Origin: Anthropogastromicrobium sp963652495
GTDB lineage: Bacteria; Bacillota; Clostridia; Lachnospirales; Lachnospiraceae
Direction of reading: 5' to 3'
Assembly (NCBI GenBank): GCA_963652495.1
Contig: CAVJTU010000028.1
Span: 1 to 33,553, forward strand
DNA length: 33,553 nt
Below the pieces are notes generated by a model that worked only from the letters and a program-made list of their open reading frames with translations, was not told the DNA's origin and searched no databases. This document shows positions 22,998 through 31,779 of this stretch, in pieces. The position numbers and the translations under genes are program-made. Position 1 is the stretch's first letter, and each line of letters opens with the position of its first letter.

Positions 22998-24443
22998 TCA
23001 ATATGTAATGTATCCACCTGTCAAATTCACAACTTCGTCGTTATCATTGATCGCGTAGACACAATAGGTACCGGTCTTATCGAGTGGAAACGGATAGGAA
23101 AAGCTTCCAGTTGCATAGATACATCTGCGGATTCCATCCGGCTCGATAATACCGACACGAAGGATCTTTCCAGCTGGTGTAATGACGCCGCTCAACGCAA
23201 TATGCCGTGAACTTATTCCCCAGAAGTCACGTGTTGTTCTCATGAAGTCAGTCGGCAAATCCCAGTTAATATTACCGGAAACCGCTAATGCAATACCATC
23301 TTCATCTGAACCAGCTGCATATCCGTCTGTCGGCAATACATCAATAAACTCAATACCTGTATTCACATAATCCTCTGGATTGATATTGCTGTTATCCTGC
23401 AGAGTCGTACCACTGGCAAGTGCCGCAGCATCTCCCAAAACCTGAACATCTATCTCATTTTCTTCTACATCCGTCAGCTCATACAATACCCGATATCCAC
23501 CTGCCATTATACCAGTTGAAGCAAGTGCAGAACCTGCTGAGGTCAACGAAACAGCAACCGCTGCGAGTATACCGAAGATCTTTGGTTTTTCCATTGCTTT
23601 TTTCATCTTAATCATTTTCTCCATCCTCCTGGTCAGCTTCATAGGTTCCGTTCCTATTGAAGAATACAGGCCCGACACATGTTCCTGTTGTTTTATGGAT
23701 GTGTAAAGCAGTACCTCTGAATATCCTCTCATGTCACCCAGATATTTGTTATACACTTTCCAGTCACAGGCGTATTCATTCCATTGGCTCATCTGAGCCG
23801 CCAGACCACGAATCCATGGATTAAACCAGTGAATAACTTCAACGATTCTTGCTGCAGTCAAAAACCAAACGTCTCCGTGTGAGCAGTGGACAAGTTCATG
23901 GATAATTGCAACACGTTCCACGTACTCGTCCATCTCGCCTTCCGGCAGCACAATTCTGGGATGAAACATTCCTGTTGTGATTCCACCACATTTCAGTCCT
24001 GCTTTCTCATACAGTAACACGCGTCCGGGCCGTATCTTTGTCTGTTTGCATATTTCCTGAAATCGCTCCTGACGTTCCTTTGATGCAGGAAGTGCATCAC
24101 TAAGCCAATGTTTGGTTGTCTGCCACGATTCCTGAAATGATTCAAAATTCGCGCACAGACCCAACAACCAGATCACAAACAGCCATAGACCAATCACTGA
24201 AATAACAGGTGTGATTTGCATAAATCTTCCATCCAGCACCAGTATTTCATCGATAATTAATACGACCGCCAACCCCAGAGGCAAAAGATATGCCACAACC
24301 ACGGCACGCAATAGATAAAACAACAGCCGCGTATATCCCTTCTCCTCAAGTTTGTATGCTGTATGCTGCCAGCTGATCAGCATCAGACTGCCCCATACAT
24401 GTGCTGCCAAAATTGCAAAAACTACATCACTTATCCATTTCAT
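22998..24443 (-). CDS. BlaR1/MecR1-like M56 membrane metallopeptidase without a beta-lactam sensor
   Basis: A 481-residue signal-transducing protease. Membrane helices at about 5-25, 40-65 and 80-97 precede the zinc peptidase domain with H182-E-L-V-H186 and Glu223 (NEYACD). A further helix at about 287-310 exports the C-terminal part. In BlaR1 that part is a penicillin-binding domain with SxxK; here residues 311-481 are a shorter, acidic segment with beta-strand-like blocks (GGYRVLYELTDVEENEIDV; YCVYAINDNDEVVNLTGGY) and no SxxK, so the signal sensed is different or unknown. It overlaps the end of the BlaI-like gene by 17 bases, so the two are coupled. It presumably cleaves or inactivates that repressor on signal. 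Confidence 0.88.
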   Translation of the reverse strand: MKWISDVVFAILAAHVWGSLMLISWQHTAYKLEEKGYTRLLFYLLRAVVVAYLLPLGLAVVLIIDEILVLDGRFMQITPVISVIGLWLFVIWLLGLCANFESFQESWQTTKHWLSDALPASKERQERFQEICKQTKIRPGRVLLYEKAGLKCGGITTGMFHPRIVLPEGEMDEYVERVAIIHELVHCSHGDVWFLTAARIVEVIHWFNPWIRGLAAQMSQWNEYACDWKVYNKYLGDMRGYSEVLLYTSIKQQEHVSGLYSSIGTEPMKLTRRMEKMIKMKKAMEKPKIFGILAAVAVSLTSAGSALASTGIMAGGYRVLYELTDVEENEIDVQVLGDAAALASGTTLQDNSNINPEDYVNTGIEFIDVLPTDGYAAGSDEDGIALAVSGNINWDLPTDFMRTTRDFWGISSRHIALSGVITPAGKILRVGIIEPDGIRRCIYATGSFSYPFPLDKTGTYCVYAINDNDEVVNLTGGYITY

Positions 24444-24807
24444 CCAACAAGCCTCTTATCTGTTCGATATCTTCTTTTGAAAGAGACTGATTGTTTGAAA
24501 GTGCTGCAATGAACTCAACCGGTTTTCCGTCGAACCAGAAATTAACCTCGCGTGTTGAGAGATTTGCTTTGTATTCTTCCTCACTCTTCTCGGCATGAAT
24601 GTAGGATATTCTTCCTGCACGATGTGAGCTGATGAAACCCTTTCCGTTTAAACGACTAAGGAAGGTTACTACAGTGGTCCTCTTATAATCTTTCTTATAA
24701 CGCTCCTGGATCAAATCGATCAGCTCCGGAACTGAAATATCTTTCTTTTGATCCCAGATTACTTTCATGATCATTGCTTCACAAGTACTTAATGGTTCTC
24801 TTTCCAT
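24427..24807 (-). CDS. BlaI/MecI-family repressor
   Basis: A 126-residue winged-helix repressor. It opens with EREPLSTCEAMIMKVIWDQ, contains the DNA-reading helix segment KRTTVVTFLSRLNGKGFISSHR, and ends in a dimerisation helix region with EVNFWFDGKPVEFIAAL. Family members are cleaved between the two domains by their M56 partner. The ATG at 24807 follows AGAAAGG with about 11-base spacing. It is first in a two-gene operon with the M56 peptidase, and a BlaI-type dyad covers its own -35 box. No beta-lactamase or penicillin-binding gene is next to it, so further targets lie elsewhere. Confidence 0.92.
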   Translation of the reverse strand: MEREPLSTCEAMIMKVIWDQKKDISVPELIDLIQERYKKDYKRTTVVTFLSRLNGKGFISSHRAGRISYIHAEKSEEEYKANLSTREVNFWFDGKPVEFIAALSNNQSLSKEDIEQIRGLLDEMDK

Positions 24808-24871
24808 ATACTGACACACCTTTCTACGCGTACCAGATACCTGTCTCCTTCAATAGGAATTTCACACTTAA

Positions 24872-24907
24872 AATGTACTACTCCTATATTAGTGTTACAA
24901 GTGTCAC
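24872..24907 (-). promoter_or_regulatory. BlaI-type operator and promoter of the blaI-M56 operon
   Basis: On the minus strand TTGTAA (24895-24900), a 17-base spacer and TACATT (24872-24877). The dyad GTTACA-AG-TGTCAC (24894-24907, one mismatch), like the TACA/TGTA operators of BlaI, overlaps the -35 box. This predicts autorepression. Confidence 0.6.
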
Positions 24908-25195
24908 TTTTACCATTTGATATTTATTGTCTTATAGTACGCGTCTGCAATATTTTTAGTTTCTTTTTTCTGTTTTTTTCTCATTCAAATTGACATGCTT
25001 AACTAGTTCCGGTAGCATCATGCAGCCCTATAGACTGAATCATAGCCACTGTGTTCAGGATTTATGCTGATAGGATTTCATACGCCAGGTATTACTTTCT
25101 CAGCAAAAGACTTATGCCGGAGCCTTTTTTCGTTTTATGTTTCTTGGCTTTCCCGCCTCATTGTTGTAAATTTGTAACAATTCAGTGTAAGTGCC
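24908..25195. other. AT-rich intergenic stretch, no gene seen
   Basis: I find no plausible gene in this stretch. It holds a TTGACA at 24989-24994 without a good -10, and an AT-rich inverted repeat TTGTTGTAAA/TTTGTAACAA at 25161-25180 just after the alpha-galactosidase stop. That repeat could be a weak 3' structure or a protein site. No GC-rich terminator is visible. Confidence 0.4.
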
Positions 25196-27379
25196 TTAAA
25201 CCCTCACAAAATGCAGCAATTTGCTGCGATAATCGCCCCACAACGGACGAATCAGATAACCATACTTTTCAAGAATTTCCCCAGTGAAGGTTTCACCAGT
25301 CTCTTCAAGACGATATACGGTCTGAGACTCAAATCCTCTTAAATAGAGCTTTCTGCTGTGAGCGTTCGGTGTCGAATGAACCTGAACGTAAGTGACAAGC
25401 ACTTCGCTCTTATCCTTTGCCGATACACTCCAGCAATCATACAGATGATTCTCACTGTAGGAAGCAATACGGTAATAATCACCCTCACGCACCAGTTCAT
25501 GATACTTATGGTACATTTCGATCTGCTGCGGAATCATTTTTCTGTCCTCTTCCGGAATCTTAGTAACATCAAGTTCATAACCAAAGGTTCCGGCAAGTGC
25601 CACATGACCTCTCGTCTCAAACGGTGTCACTCTTCCAACTGTGTGATTCGGACAATCACTGACATGCGCACCCATGGAACAAAGTGGATAAATCAGTGCT
25701 GTTCCCTCCTGAATTAACAGACGCTCGATCGCATCGGTATCATCAGAACACCAGATCTGAGGCGAATAGTAGAGCATACCCGGATCAAATCTTGCACCTC
25801 CGCCAGAGCAATTCTCTAAAAGCAGTTCCGGAAATTCTGTAACCAGCCGTTCCTGCAATTCATATACGCCGAGTGTATAACGGTGGAAAAGCTCCTGCTT
25901 ATGCTCTGCTGACAGATAACTGCTTCCCAGATCACTTAACTGACGGTTCATATCCCACTTAACATAACGGATGTTTGCACTATGGAGGATGGACGAAACC
26001 TGTTCATATACATAGTCACGCACTTCCTTACGTGATAAGTCAAGTACATACTGGCAACGGCTCTGTGTTGCTGCTCTGCCGTCGATATGGATCGCCCAGT
26101 CTGGATGCGCACGGTACAGATCCGAATCCGGTGAGATCATCTCCGGCTCAAACCAGATACCAAATTCAAGACCAATCTTATTGACCTCATCAACAAGGTA
26201 TTTCAGACCGCCCTGAATCTTATCCGTGTTTACTTTCCAGTCGCCAAGTGAGCTGTCGTCGTTATTTCGATGACCAAACCAGCCATCATCCATAACAAGC
26301 ATCTCAATTCCACACTTTTTCGCCTCTTTTGCAATATCTAAGAGCTTTTGCGTGTTGAATTTGAAATATGTCGCCTCCCAGTTGTTGATCAGGATCGGAC
26401 GCTTGCGATGGTTGTAAGGGCTTCGGATCATATGACTGCGATAGAAGTCATGATAGCTTCTTGACATCTTTCCAAGACCCTCTGAGGAATAGACGAGAAT
26501 AACCTCTGGTGCCTGAAAAGTATCTCCCGGAGCAAGCTGCCAGCAAAATTCCTCCGCTGAAATTCCCATTACCATACGCACCATGTCAAACTGGGTGCGC
26601 TCAGTCTGTACGATAAAGTTTCCCGAATACACAAAATGCATTCCGTAAACTTTGCCATGCTCCTGATCGCAGCCTCTTGTGACAAGCGCCTGGAATGGAT
26701 GCTCCTGATGACCGGATTCGCCCTTCTGAGAAGACATCAGCTGTTTTCCGTAAGCCAGCTTGTGTCTCTGGATATGACGCTCTCGCGCCCATGAACCATG
26801 CAGGTTTAAGAGTTCAAAGTGCTCATTGTCCATATCAAGACACGCACTGTAGACCTTTTCTAAGCGAAGAGTCTGGGAACCTTCGTTGACAATGCGTGTG
26901 CTGCGTGCAATGACGTCTTCCTTCTCAAAAACCGAATACATCAGTTCCACCGTCAATCCAAGCACAGGATCCTTGCAGGTAATCACCAGTGTCTGAACCT
27001 CGCTGGCTGTGCCAAATGAAGCCGGAAGACCTTCTAAACGCGGCTTACCATCTACGATACTATGAGCAGAATAAAAAATCTCGGCTGCCTTGCTTCCTGC
27101 CTCATTTCGTACATCCAGACAACTTTCTCTGTAATCTCCAATTCCACCTGTCGGATACTCCATCGGAAAAAAATCGAGAAAAGCGGATTTTTCCCGTAAG
27201 TTCTTCGATGGGGTAAATGGCGGCTCCTCTGTACGAAGCAGCGTGCCGGCTGCATCACCGAAGATTCTGTCGCCATAATAGACATGACCCACATATCCTT
27301 CTGATGTAAGACCAATTACGTAAGTTGTATTTGCTGTATCCAACTGAAACAGCTTTTTTTCTTCAAGATACCGAATCAA
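25196..27379 (-). CDS. Alpha-galactosidase, GH36
   Basis: A 727-residue retaining alpha-galactosidase that removes terminal alpha-1,6-galactose from raffinose-family sugars and galactomannan fragments. The N-terminal beta-sandwich (to about 320) precedes a TIM barrel with LVMDDGWFG (361-369), YVKWDMNR (nucleophile Asp476), CSGGG (524-528) and WCSDDTD (acid/base Asp546, exactly 70 residues on, as in the Geobacillus AgaA enzyme). No signal peptide, so cytoplasmic. Translation begins at a TTG codon at 27379, 8 bases after AAGGAGG; an ATG inside that region is out of frame and stops at once. It has its own promoter and no neighbouring transporter. Confidence 0.95.
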   Translation of the reverse strand: MIRYLEEKKLFQLDTANTTYVIGLTSEGYVGHVYYGDRIFGDAAGTLLRTEEPPFTPSKNLREKSAFLDFFPMEYPTGGIGDYRESCLDVRNEAGSKAAEIFYSAHSIVDGKPRLEGLPASFGTASEVQTLVITCKDPVLGLTVELMYSVFEKEDVIARSTRIVNEGSQTLRLEKVYSACLDMDNEHFELLNLHGSWARERHIQRHKLAYGKQLMSSQKGESGHQEHPFQALVTRGCDQEHGKVYGMHFVYSGNFIVQTERTQFDMVRMVMGISAEEFCWQLAPGDTFQAPEVILVYSSEGLGKMSRSYHDFYRSHMIRSPYNHRKRPILINNWEATYFKFNTQKLLDIAKEAKKCGIEMLVMDDGWFGHRNNDDSSLGDWKVNTDKIQGGLKYLVDEVNKIGLEFGIWFEPEMISPDSDLYRAHPDWAIHIDGRAATQSRCQYVLDLSRKEVRDYVYEQVSSILHSANIRYVKWDMNRQLSDLGSSYLSAEHKQELFHRYTLGVYELQERLVTEFPELLLENCSGGGARFDPGMLYYSPQIWCSDDTDAIERLLIQEGTALIYPLCSMGAHVSDCPNHTVGRVTPFETRGHVALAGTFGYELDVTKIPEEDRKMIPQQIEMYHKYHELVREGDYYRIASYSENHLYDCWSVSAKDKSEVLVTYVQVHSTPNAHSRKLYLRGFESQTVYRLEETGETFTGEILEKYGYLIRPLWGDYRSKLLHFVRV

Positions 27380-27426
27380 CTTGTCATCCTCCTTTTCGCA
27401 CCCAAAATAGTGCCTACACTTCTATC

Positions 27427-27455
27427 AGTATATCCACCTTCTGTCAAAATGTAAA
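27427..27455 (-). promoter_or_regulatory. Promoter of the alpha-galactosidase gene
   Basis: On the minus strand TTTACA (27450-27455), 17 bases, TATACT (27427-27432). A perfect dyad TTGTTGAACAA (27479-27489) lies 24 bases further upstream and could be a regulator site. Confidence 0.75.
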
Positions 27456-27541
27456 GATTCTTCTTATTTTCTGTCGCTTTGTTGAACAATATAGTATTTT
27501 TTTTGTATGTTTTGCACAGGATTTGCATCATATTTTCCCTG

Positions 27542-28888
27542 TCAGAGTGTTTTTGCATATGCCAAAGTTTGCTTTAACGCAGCCTCTTTTCCGACATTGG
27601 AAAGATGCAAATTGTGCGCAAATGCAAGGATTTCACTGAATTTCGGGCCTGGCCTTAGTCCTGCCTGAATCAGATCTGCTCCCATCACACATGGCTGCTC
27701 CATCGTGTATTGATACCATGACAACCGTTTTCTCAGATATTCTTCATATTCAGGAATGATACGGCCATCTCCTTTGCCCATCTGATCCGAAGTAGACAAA
27801 AGCAACAGGTCTGATGGAGAAATTGCACTGTCAAATAGTGTATTTGTCGCTTTTTTATCTGCATTTTCTCTGGCAAGCTCATATGGCCGCATATGAAGTA
27901 ACACCATATTTCGCACATAACGTATCAGCTTTGTCTCATTTGTGATTCGTTCCAGAAATTCTTTCGCAAACGGCTCTCCCTGCTTCGCATGTCCGTATGC
28001 GTGAATCACACCGCCGTCAAATGTCGTTGCCGTAATTTTTCCCAAATCGTGTGTTACGGCAGCTAACATAAGTCCAAGCGGATTTTCTGCTTTGCTGCGA
28101 AGCGTCGCCGCACTGTCGAGAACACGCATGGTATGATTCCACACATCGCCCTCCGGATGATACTTTGGAGGCTGTTTCAATCCAATTAACTCAGTCAAAT
28201 GCAAGAACCAGTCGTCAAGCTGATTCATTTCCCGCATCTGCTCAAAGAAAATAGATGGATGCGTTGCCTTTAACAATGCCTTTTCAAGCTCGCCCATCAC
28301 ACGCTCGCGCGCAAGCATTGTCAAATCCATTGTGCGCGACAGCTCAATCGTCTCCGGTGCAATATTAAATTCAAATCGCGCTGCAAACTGTGCAGCGCGA
28401 AGAACACGAAGCGGATCCTCCGCAAAGGTATGCGGATTCACATGACGAAGAATGCCTTTTTTTAAGTCCTCCTGTCCGCCAAAATGGTCGATGATCTCAC
28501 CCGTCAGGACATCCTGCATCATTGCGTTGATCGTAAAATCACGGCGCATCGCAGCCTTGTATGTGCCGAGAAATGGGTCTACATAAATCTTGAAATCCTT
28601 ATGACCGCGCCCGGTCGCCTCCTCCTGACGAGGCATAGCAACATCAATGTCATACCCTCTCAGACCGTAGACACCGAAGCTTGCGCCCATCTCAGTTCGG
28701 GAGCCGAGCCCGTCAAGAATCTTCTCCAACTCCTTTGGCTGCACACCGTGGATTTCAATATCAATATCTTTGCTGTGTTTTCCCATCAAAAGGTCGCGCA
28801 CATAGCCGCCGACAAGGAAGGTTCTTCCTCCCTTATCGGCTACACGTGCGGCAATTTTTTCTGCCATTTTCAGGTCACGATTTTCCAT
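27542..28888 (-). CDS. CCA tRNA nucleotidyltransferase/poly(A) polymerase-type enzyme with HD domain
   Basis: A 448-residue class II nucleotidyltransferase. LVGGYVRDLLMG (25-36) and D41-I-D43 form the metal-binding catalytic site, RRDFTINAM (115-123) and EDPLRVLRAAQFAARF (157-172) complete the head and neck signatures. Residues 240-370 contain an HD phosphohydrolase domain (VWNHTMRVLD with His252, THDLGK with His280-Asp281). The enzyme presumably adds or repairs the CCA end of tRNA; the HD part may give 2',3'-cyclic phosphodiesterase or phosphatase activity. Domain order resembles E. coli Cca, though many Clostridia have a differently built enzyme. The ribosome binding site is weak. It stands alone between the alpha-galactosidase and the DUF819 gene. 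Confidence 0.92.
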   Translation of the reverse strand: MENRDLKMAEKIAARVADKGGRTFLVGGYVRDLLMGKHSKDIDIEIHGVQPKELEKILDGLGSRTEMGASFGVYGLRGYDIDVAMPRQEEATGRGHKDFKIYVDPFLGTYKAAMRRDFTINAMMQDVLTGEIIDHFGGQEDLKKGILRHVNPHTFAEDPLRVLRAAQFAARFEFNIAPETIELSRTMDLTMLARERVMGELEKALLKATHPSIFFEQMREMNQLDDWFLHLTELIGLKQPPKYHPEGDVWNHTMRVLDSAATLRSKAENPLGLMLAAVTHDLGKITATTFDGGVIHAYGHAKQGEPFAKEFLERITNETKLIRYVRNMVLLHMRPYELARENADKKATNTLFDSAISPSDLLLLSTSDQMGKGDGRIIPEYEEYLRKRLSWYQYTMEQPCVMGADLIQAGLRPGPKFSEILAFAHNLHLSNVGKEAALKQTLAYAKTL

Positions 28889-28916
28889 CTATAAATCACT
28901 ACTTTCTTCTATATTA

Positions 28917-28940
28917 TGATGTTGGGGTCAAAGGCTCTTT
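28917..28940. repeat. Partial copy of the TGATGTTGGGG intergenic motif
   Basis: TGATGTTGGGGTCAAAGG at 28917-28934 shares its first 11 bases and general form with the right-edge element at 33472-33490. It sits directly after the DUF819 stop codon, where a terminator is expected, but forms only a weak stem (AAAG/CTTT). Confidence 0.45.
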
Positions 28941-30134
28941 TCAGACGAACAGCTTCAGCAAAGCTCCCATGCCAAGCCCCATAAAGTTTCCGATTGCTGC
29001 ACCGAGAACGCCCATCAGAACACCGATACCTGCAAAAGAACTATCATATGCAGTTGCAACGATTGGAGCAGACGCGGGACCGCCGATGCACGCAACCGAT
29101 GCAGTGGAGTCCATACAAAGATCCCAGTGAAAGATCTTTGAGAGGATAAACATCAATACGATATGAACAGCCAGAATCGCAAGACCATAAAAGACCCACA
29201 TCGGAGCAGATAAAAGGTCAGCCAGAGTTGCTGTGGAAGCAATCAGTGAAACGACCGCATACAAGTAAACACTGGACAGCTCATTCACCGCCGGAAGTTT
29301 GCCAATCGGAGTCATCGCACAGATCAAGCCCAAAACGGTTACAAATAAAGTGGCACATGTTCCTTTATCAAAGAATGACAGATTAATTTCCTTGAAAAAT
29401 CCATTCATCTGAGCACCAACATACTGGGAGATTGCGGATACTGCCAGAGTCAGACCGATCAAAAAGATCCAGTCTGCCGCGTTCGGTTTTGTATTTGTTT
29501 CTTTTGCTACTTCGGCATTTGCGGCAGCTGCAACTGCATCAAGCTTGGAAGTATCTGCCTTGCAGACTTTATTCCATTTTCCTGCATGCTTTACGGCAAA
29601 GAGCATAAGTGCAATCCAAAGGGAATAGCAGGCAGTATCAAGAGCTAATGCACAGGAATACGCTCCGGAATCAACCGGAAGAGCATCCTCCATGGCAGCC
29701 ATGTTTGCAGAACCGCCGACCCAGGAAGCATAGAGAGCAGCCGTTGCCCCCCACGTCTTTTCGGCACCGCCCAGAGCATTCACAAACAATGGGAAAAGGA
29801 CAAAAAAGCCAATACCCAACGTGACTGCACTTCCCATGAAAATGCAAATCATTCGCGGACCGAGTTTTCCGAGTTTGCGAAAGTCACAGCGCAGCAGCAT
29901 AACGAAGATCATGGCATAAAGGATGTTATTTTTCACACTGCCGTACGCTGCATGGCATTCATCTGAGTTGTAAAGACCGATCGTGCAGAAAAACATATTC
30001 AAAATGTAGATCCAGACAAGCGGAGGAACGATGCCAAAAATTTTCCATTTCTTATATTTTTCAAGTGCGAGAAGTCCGCCTGCAAGCAGCATCAGGAAGG
30101 CTATGTAAGTAAAACCATTCGTAATCGTTACCAT
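28941..30134 (-). CDS. DUF819 family integral membrane protein
   Basis: A 397-residue membrane protein with about 11 hydrophobic helices, of the DUF819 family (B. subtilis YjcL is a member). Family signatures are YASWVGGSANMAAM (about 136-149) and CIGGPASAPIVATAY (about 349-363), giving two similar glycine-rich re-entrant-like segments. A cytoplasmic, Ala/Lys-rich loop lies at about 190-215. Function is not established; transporter-like architecture suggests a carrier. It starts 4 bases after the GH43 stop with its GAGGAG site inside that gene, so it is the third gene of the GH43 operon. This context hints at movement of a sugar or sugar acid released by the GH43 enzymes. Confidence 0.85.
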   Translation of the reverse strand: MVTITNGFTYIAFLMLLAGGLLALEKYKKWKIFGIVPPLVWIYILNMFFCTIGLYNSDECHAAYGSVKNNILYAMIFVMLLRCDFRKLGKLGPRMICIFMGSAVTLGIGFFVLFPLFVNALGGAEKTWGATAALYASWVGGSANMAAMEDALPVDSGAYSCALALDTACYSLWIALMLFAVKHAGKWNKVCKADTSKLDAVAAAANAEVAKETNTKPNAADWIFLIGLTLAVSAISQYVGAQMNGFFKEINLSFFDKGTCATLFVTVLGLICAMTPIGKLPAVNELSSVYLYAVVSLIASTATLADLLSAPMWVFYGLAILAVHIVLMFILSKIFHWDLCMDSTASVACIGGPASAPIVATAYDSSFAGIGVLMGVLGAAIGNFMGLGMGALLKLFV

Positions 30135-30138
30135 AAAG

Positions 30139-31761
30139 TCACGCTCCTCTTCTATCGGTTTCGCTTTCTAAAGCGATAAATTCAAAGAAGTCAAAATCTG
30201 CCGGAATACGGCTTCCGCACCCGCCATTGTTTGCATAAATACCGACAAGTGTTCCGGTATGACGCTTCGGATCATCCGGCACGCCCTCGTCACACAGATA
30301 AATGCAATCCTTTAACACACCTGCTTCTTCCCAATTTGAGCCGTCATAGCTATAGAAGAATCGTCTTGTCAGGTGATCGACTTCGACTTTTAACCAAATC
30401 GGAGTATCCTTTATCGAATCAACTTCTGCAATCAGTTCTTCGCCGTGATTTCGGTTGATCACAAGCTGAAGCTTTCTGCCGCCCTCGCAGCACAAGGAAA
30501 AACGCGCATAGGTCGCGGTGCTGTAATAACAGGTAAGTCCTGCCTGCTCACCATCCCTCTTTGGATCAAATTCAAGCTTTGTTGCTGCAGTATAAGAAAG
30601 CTCTTCTTCCCTGCGAAGCAATATATTTTTTGCCCGGATTTCAAAAAGCTGTCCGTCCTGTGTCCAGATGCGCATATGACCCGGACGCTCGGTCAGTGAA
30701 TAATTTCCCGGTGCCGGTCTTCGCACAAATTCCCAATGTACATCCAATGTCGGATTATCAAAATCATCCCTCTGCCACTTTGGATAGAGAACCTCCGGCA
30801 GATTCGGTGCAATTTGCTCCGTGCTCGGCCCCTTGCCTTCGTTGATGACAAACCAACCGTCATCAAGCCATCTTACCGGATCCATTCCTGTCTCTCTGCC
30901 GACTGTCGTATAAGCACCCGGCACACGAATCTCGCCCGGCTTTGGTGCTTTTCCATTTGCGACTTCGATACCGCGATTTGGACGTCCCATCAGATAATAG
31001 ACCCACCAGTCACCATTGGCATCTTCGATGAGTTTTCCATGGCCGGTACGCTGAATCGGTGCATCATGATCAAACTGACGCATCAGCGGATTGTATGGTG
31101 ACGGCTCATATGGGCCAAACAGATTTTTTGAACGACCCACATTGATTCCATGACCATATCCGGTGCCGCCCTCTGCAAGAATCGCATAGTAATAGTCACC
31201 GTGACGCAAAATATGCGGCCCCTCCGGGCAGCGTTCTCCTGTTCCCGGCCAGACCGGAATCAGATCGCCTGTCACGCGAGTGCAGTCATCCGACAATGGA
31301 ACAAGATTGATTCCCGGACTGATGACCATATAATGTTTTCCATCATCATCCACAAAATGCGACGGATCTATGCTGTCCACCTCCAGCCATGAAGGCTTGC
31401 TGTATGGGCCTTCCGGTTTCTCTGAAGAGACAACCACCTGACGGCGCATGACATTATTGTCCCTCTTTCCATCTGCATTTAAACGAAGCGTTGCCATGAT
31501 GATGAATCGTCCGTTGCTGTAGGAAATATCCGGCGCCCAGATTCCATGAGAATCGCGGATATCGCTTAAATCTAACTCATCCGGATCCGTAATTGCATGT
31601 CCGATCAGTTCCCAGTGTACCATGTCCTTTGAATGACTGATCGCAATTGACGGAAAATACTGGAAGGTCGAATTGACCATGTAATAATCGTCTCCTACGC
31701 GGACAACGGATGGATCCGGGAAGAAGCCGCGCTGCACAGGGTTATGGTAGGTTCTTGTCAT
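30139..31761 (-). CDS. Glycoside hydrolase family 43 (beta-xylosidase/arabinofuranosidase type), first paralogue
   Basis: A 540-residue exo-acting enzyme without signal peptide. The five-bladed propeller (residues 1 to about 325) shows the inverting triad: Asp16 (FFPDPSVV), Asp132 (SIDPSHF) and Glu180 (CPEGPHIL). A C-terminal beta-sandwich (about 345-535), common in GH43 xylosidases, contains DDFDNPTLDVHWEFVR. The ATG follows AAGGAG with 8-base spacing and lies 18 bases after the second GH43 gene. The most likely activity is release of xylose or arabinose from short xylan or pectin side-chain oligosaccharides inside the cell. The two GH43 proteins differ strongly, so they probably have different linkages as targets. 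Confidence 0.93.
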   Translation of the reverse strand: MTRTYHNPVQRGFFPDPSVVRVGDDYYMVNSTFQYFPSIAISHSKDMVHWELIGHAITDPDELDLSDIRDSHGIWAPDISYSNGRFIIMATLRLNADGKRDNNVMRRQVVVSSEKPEGPYSKPSWLEVDSIDPSHFVDDDGKHYMVISPGINLVPLSDDCTRVTGDLIPVWPGTGERCPEGPHILRHGDYYYAILAEGGTGYGHGINVGRSKNLFGPYEPSPYNPLMRQFDHDAPIQRTGHGKLIEDANGDWWVYYLMGRPNRGIEVANGKAPKPGEIRVPGAYTTVGRETGMDPVRWLDDGWFVINEGKGPSTEQIAPNLPEVLYPKWQRDDFDNPTLDVHWEFVRRPAPGNYSLTERPGHMRIWTQDGQLFEIRAKNILLRREEELSYTAATKLEFDPKRDGEQAGLTCYYSTATYARFSLCCEGGRKLQLVINRNHGEELIAEVDSIKDTPIWLKVEVDHLTRRFFYSYDGSNWEEAGVLKDCIYLCDEGVPDDPKRHTGTLVGIYANNGGCGSRIPADFDFFEFIALESETDRRGA

Positions 31762-31779
31762 TTGGAGTCTCCTTTTTCT

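Noticed and set aside
24989..25020. TTGACA in the long intergenic stretch considered as a promoter
   Set aside because: No acceptable -10 at 16-18 bases and no plausible gene downstream on the plus strand.
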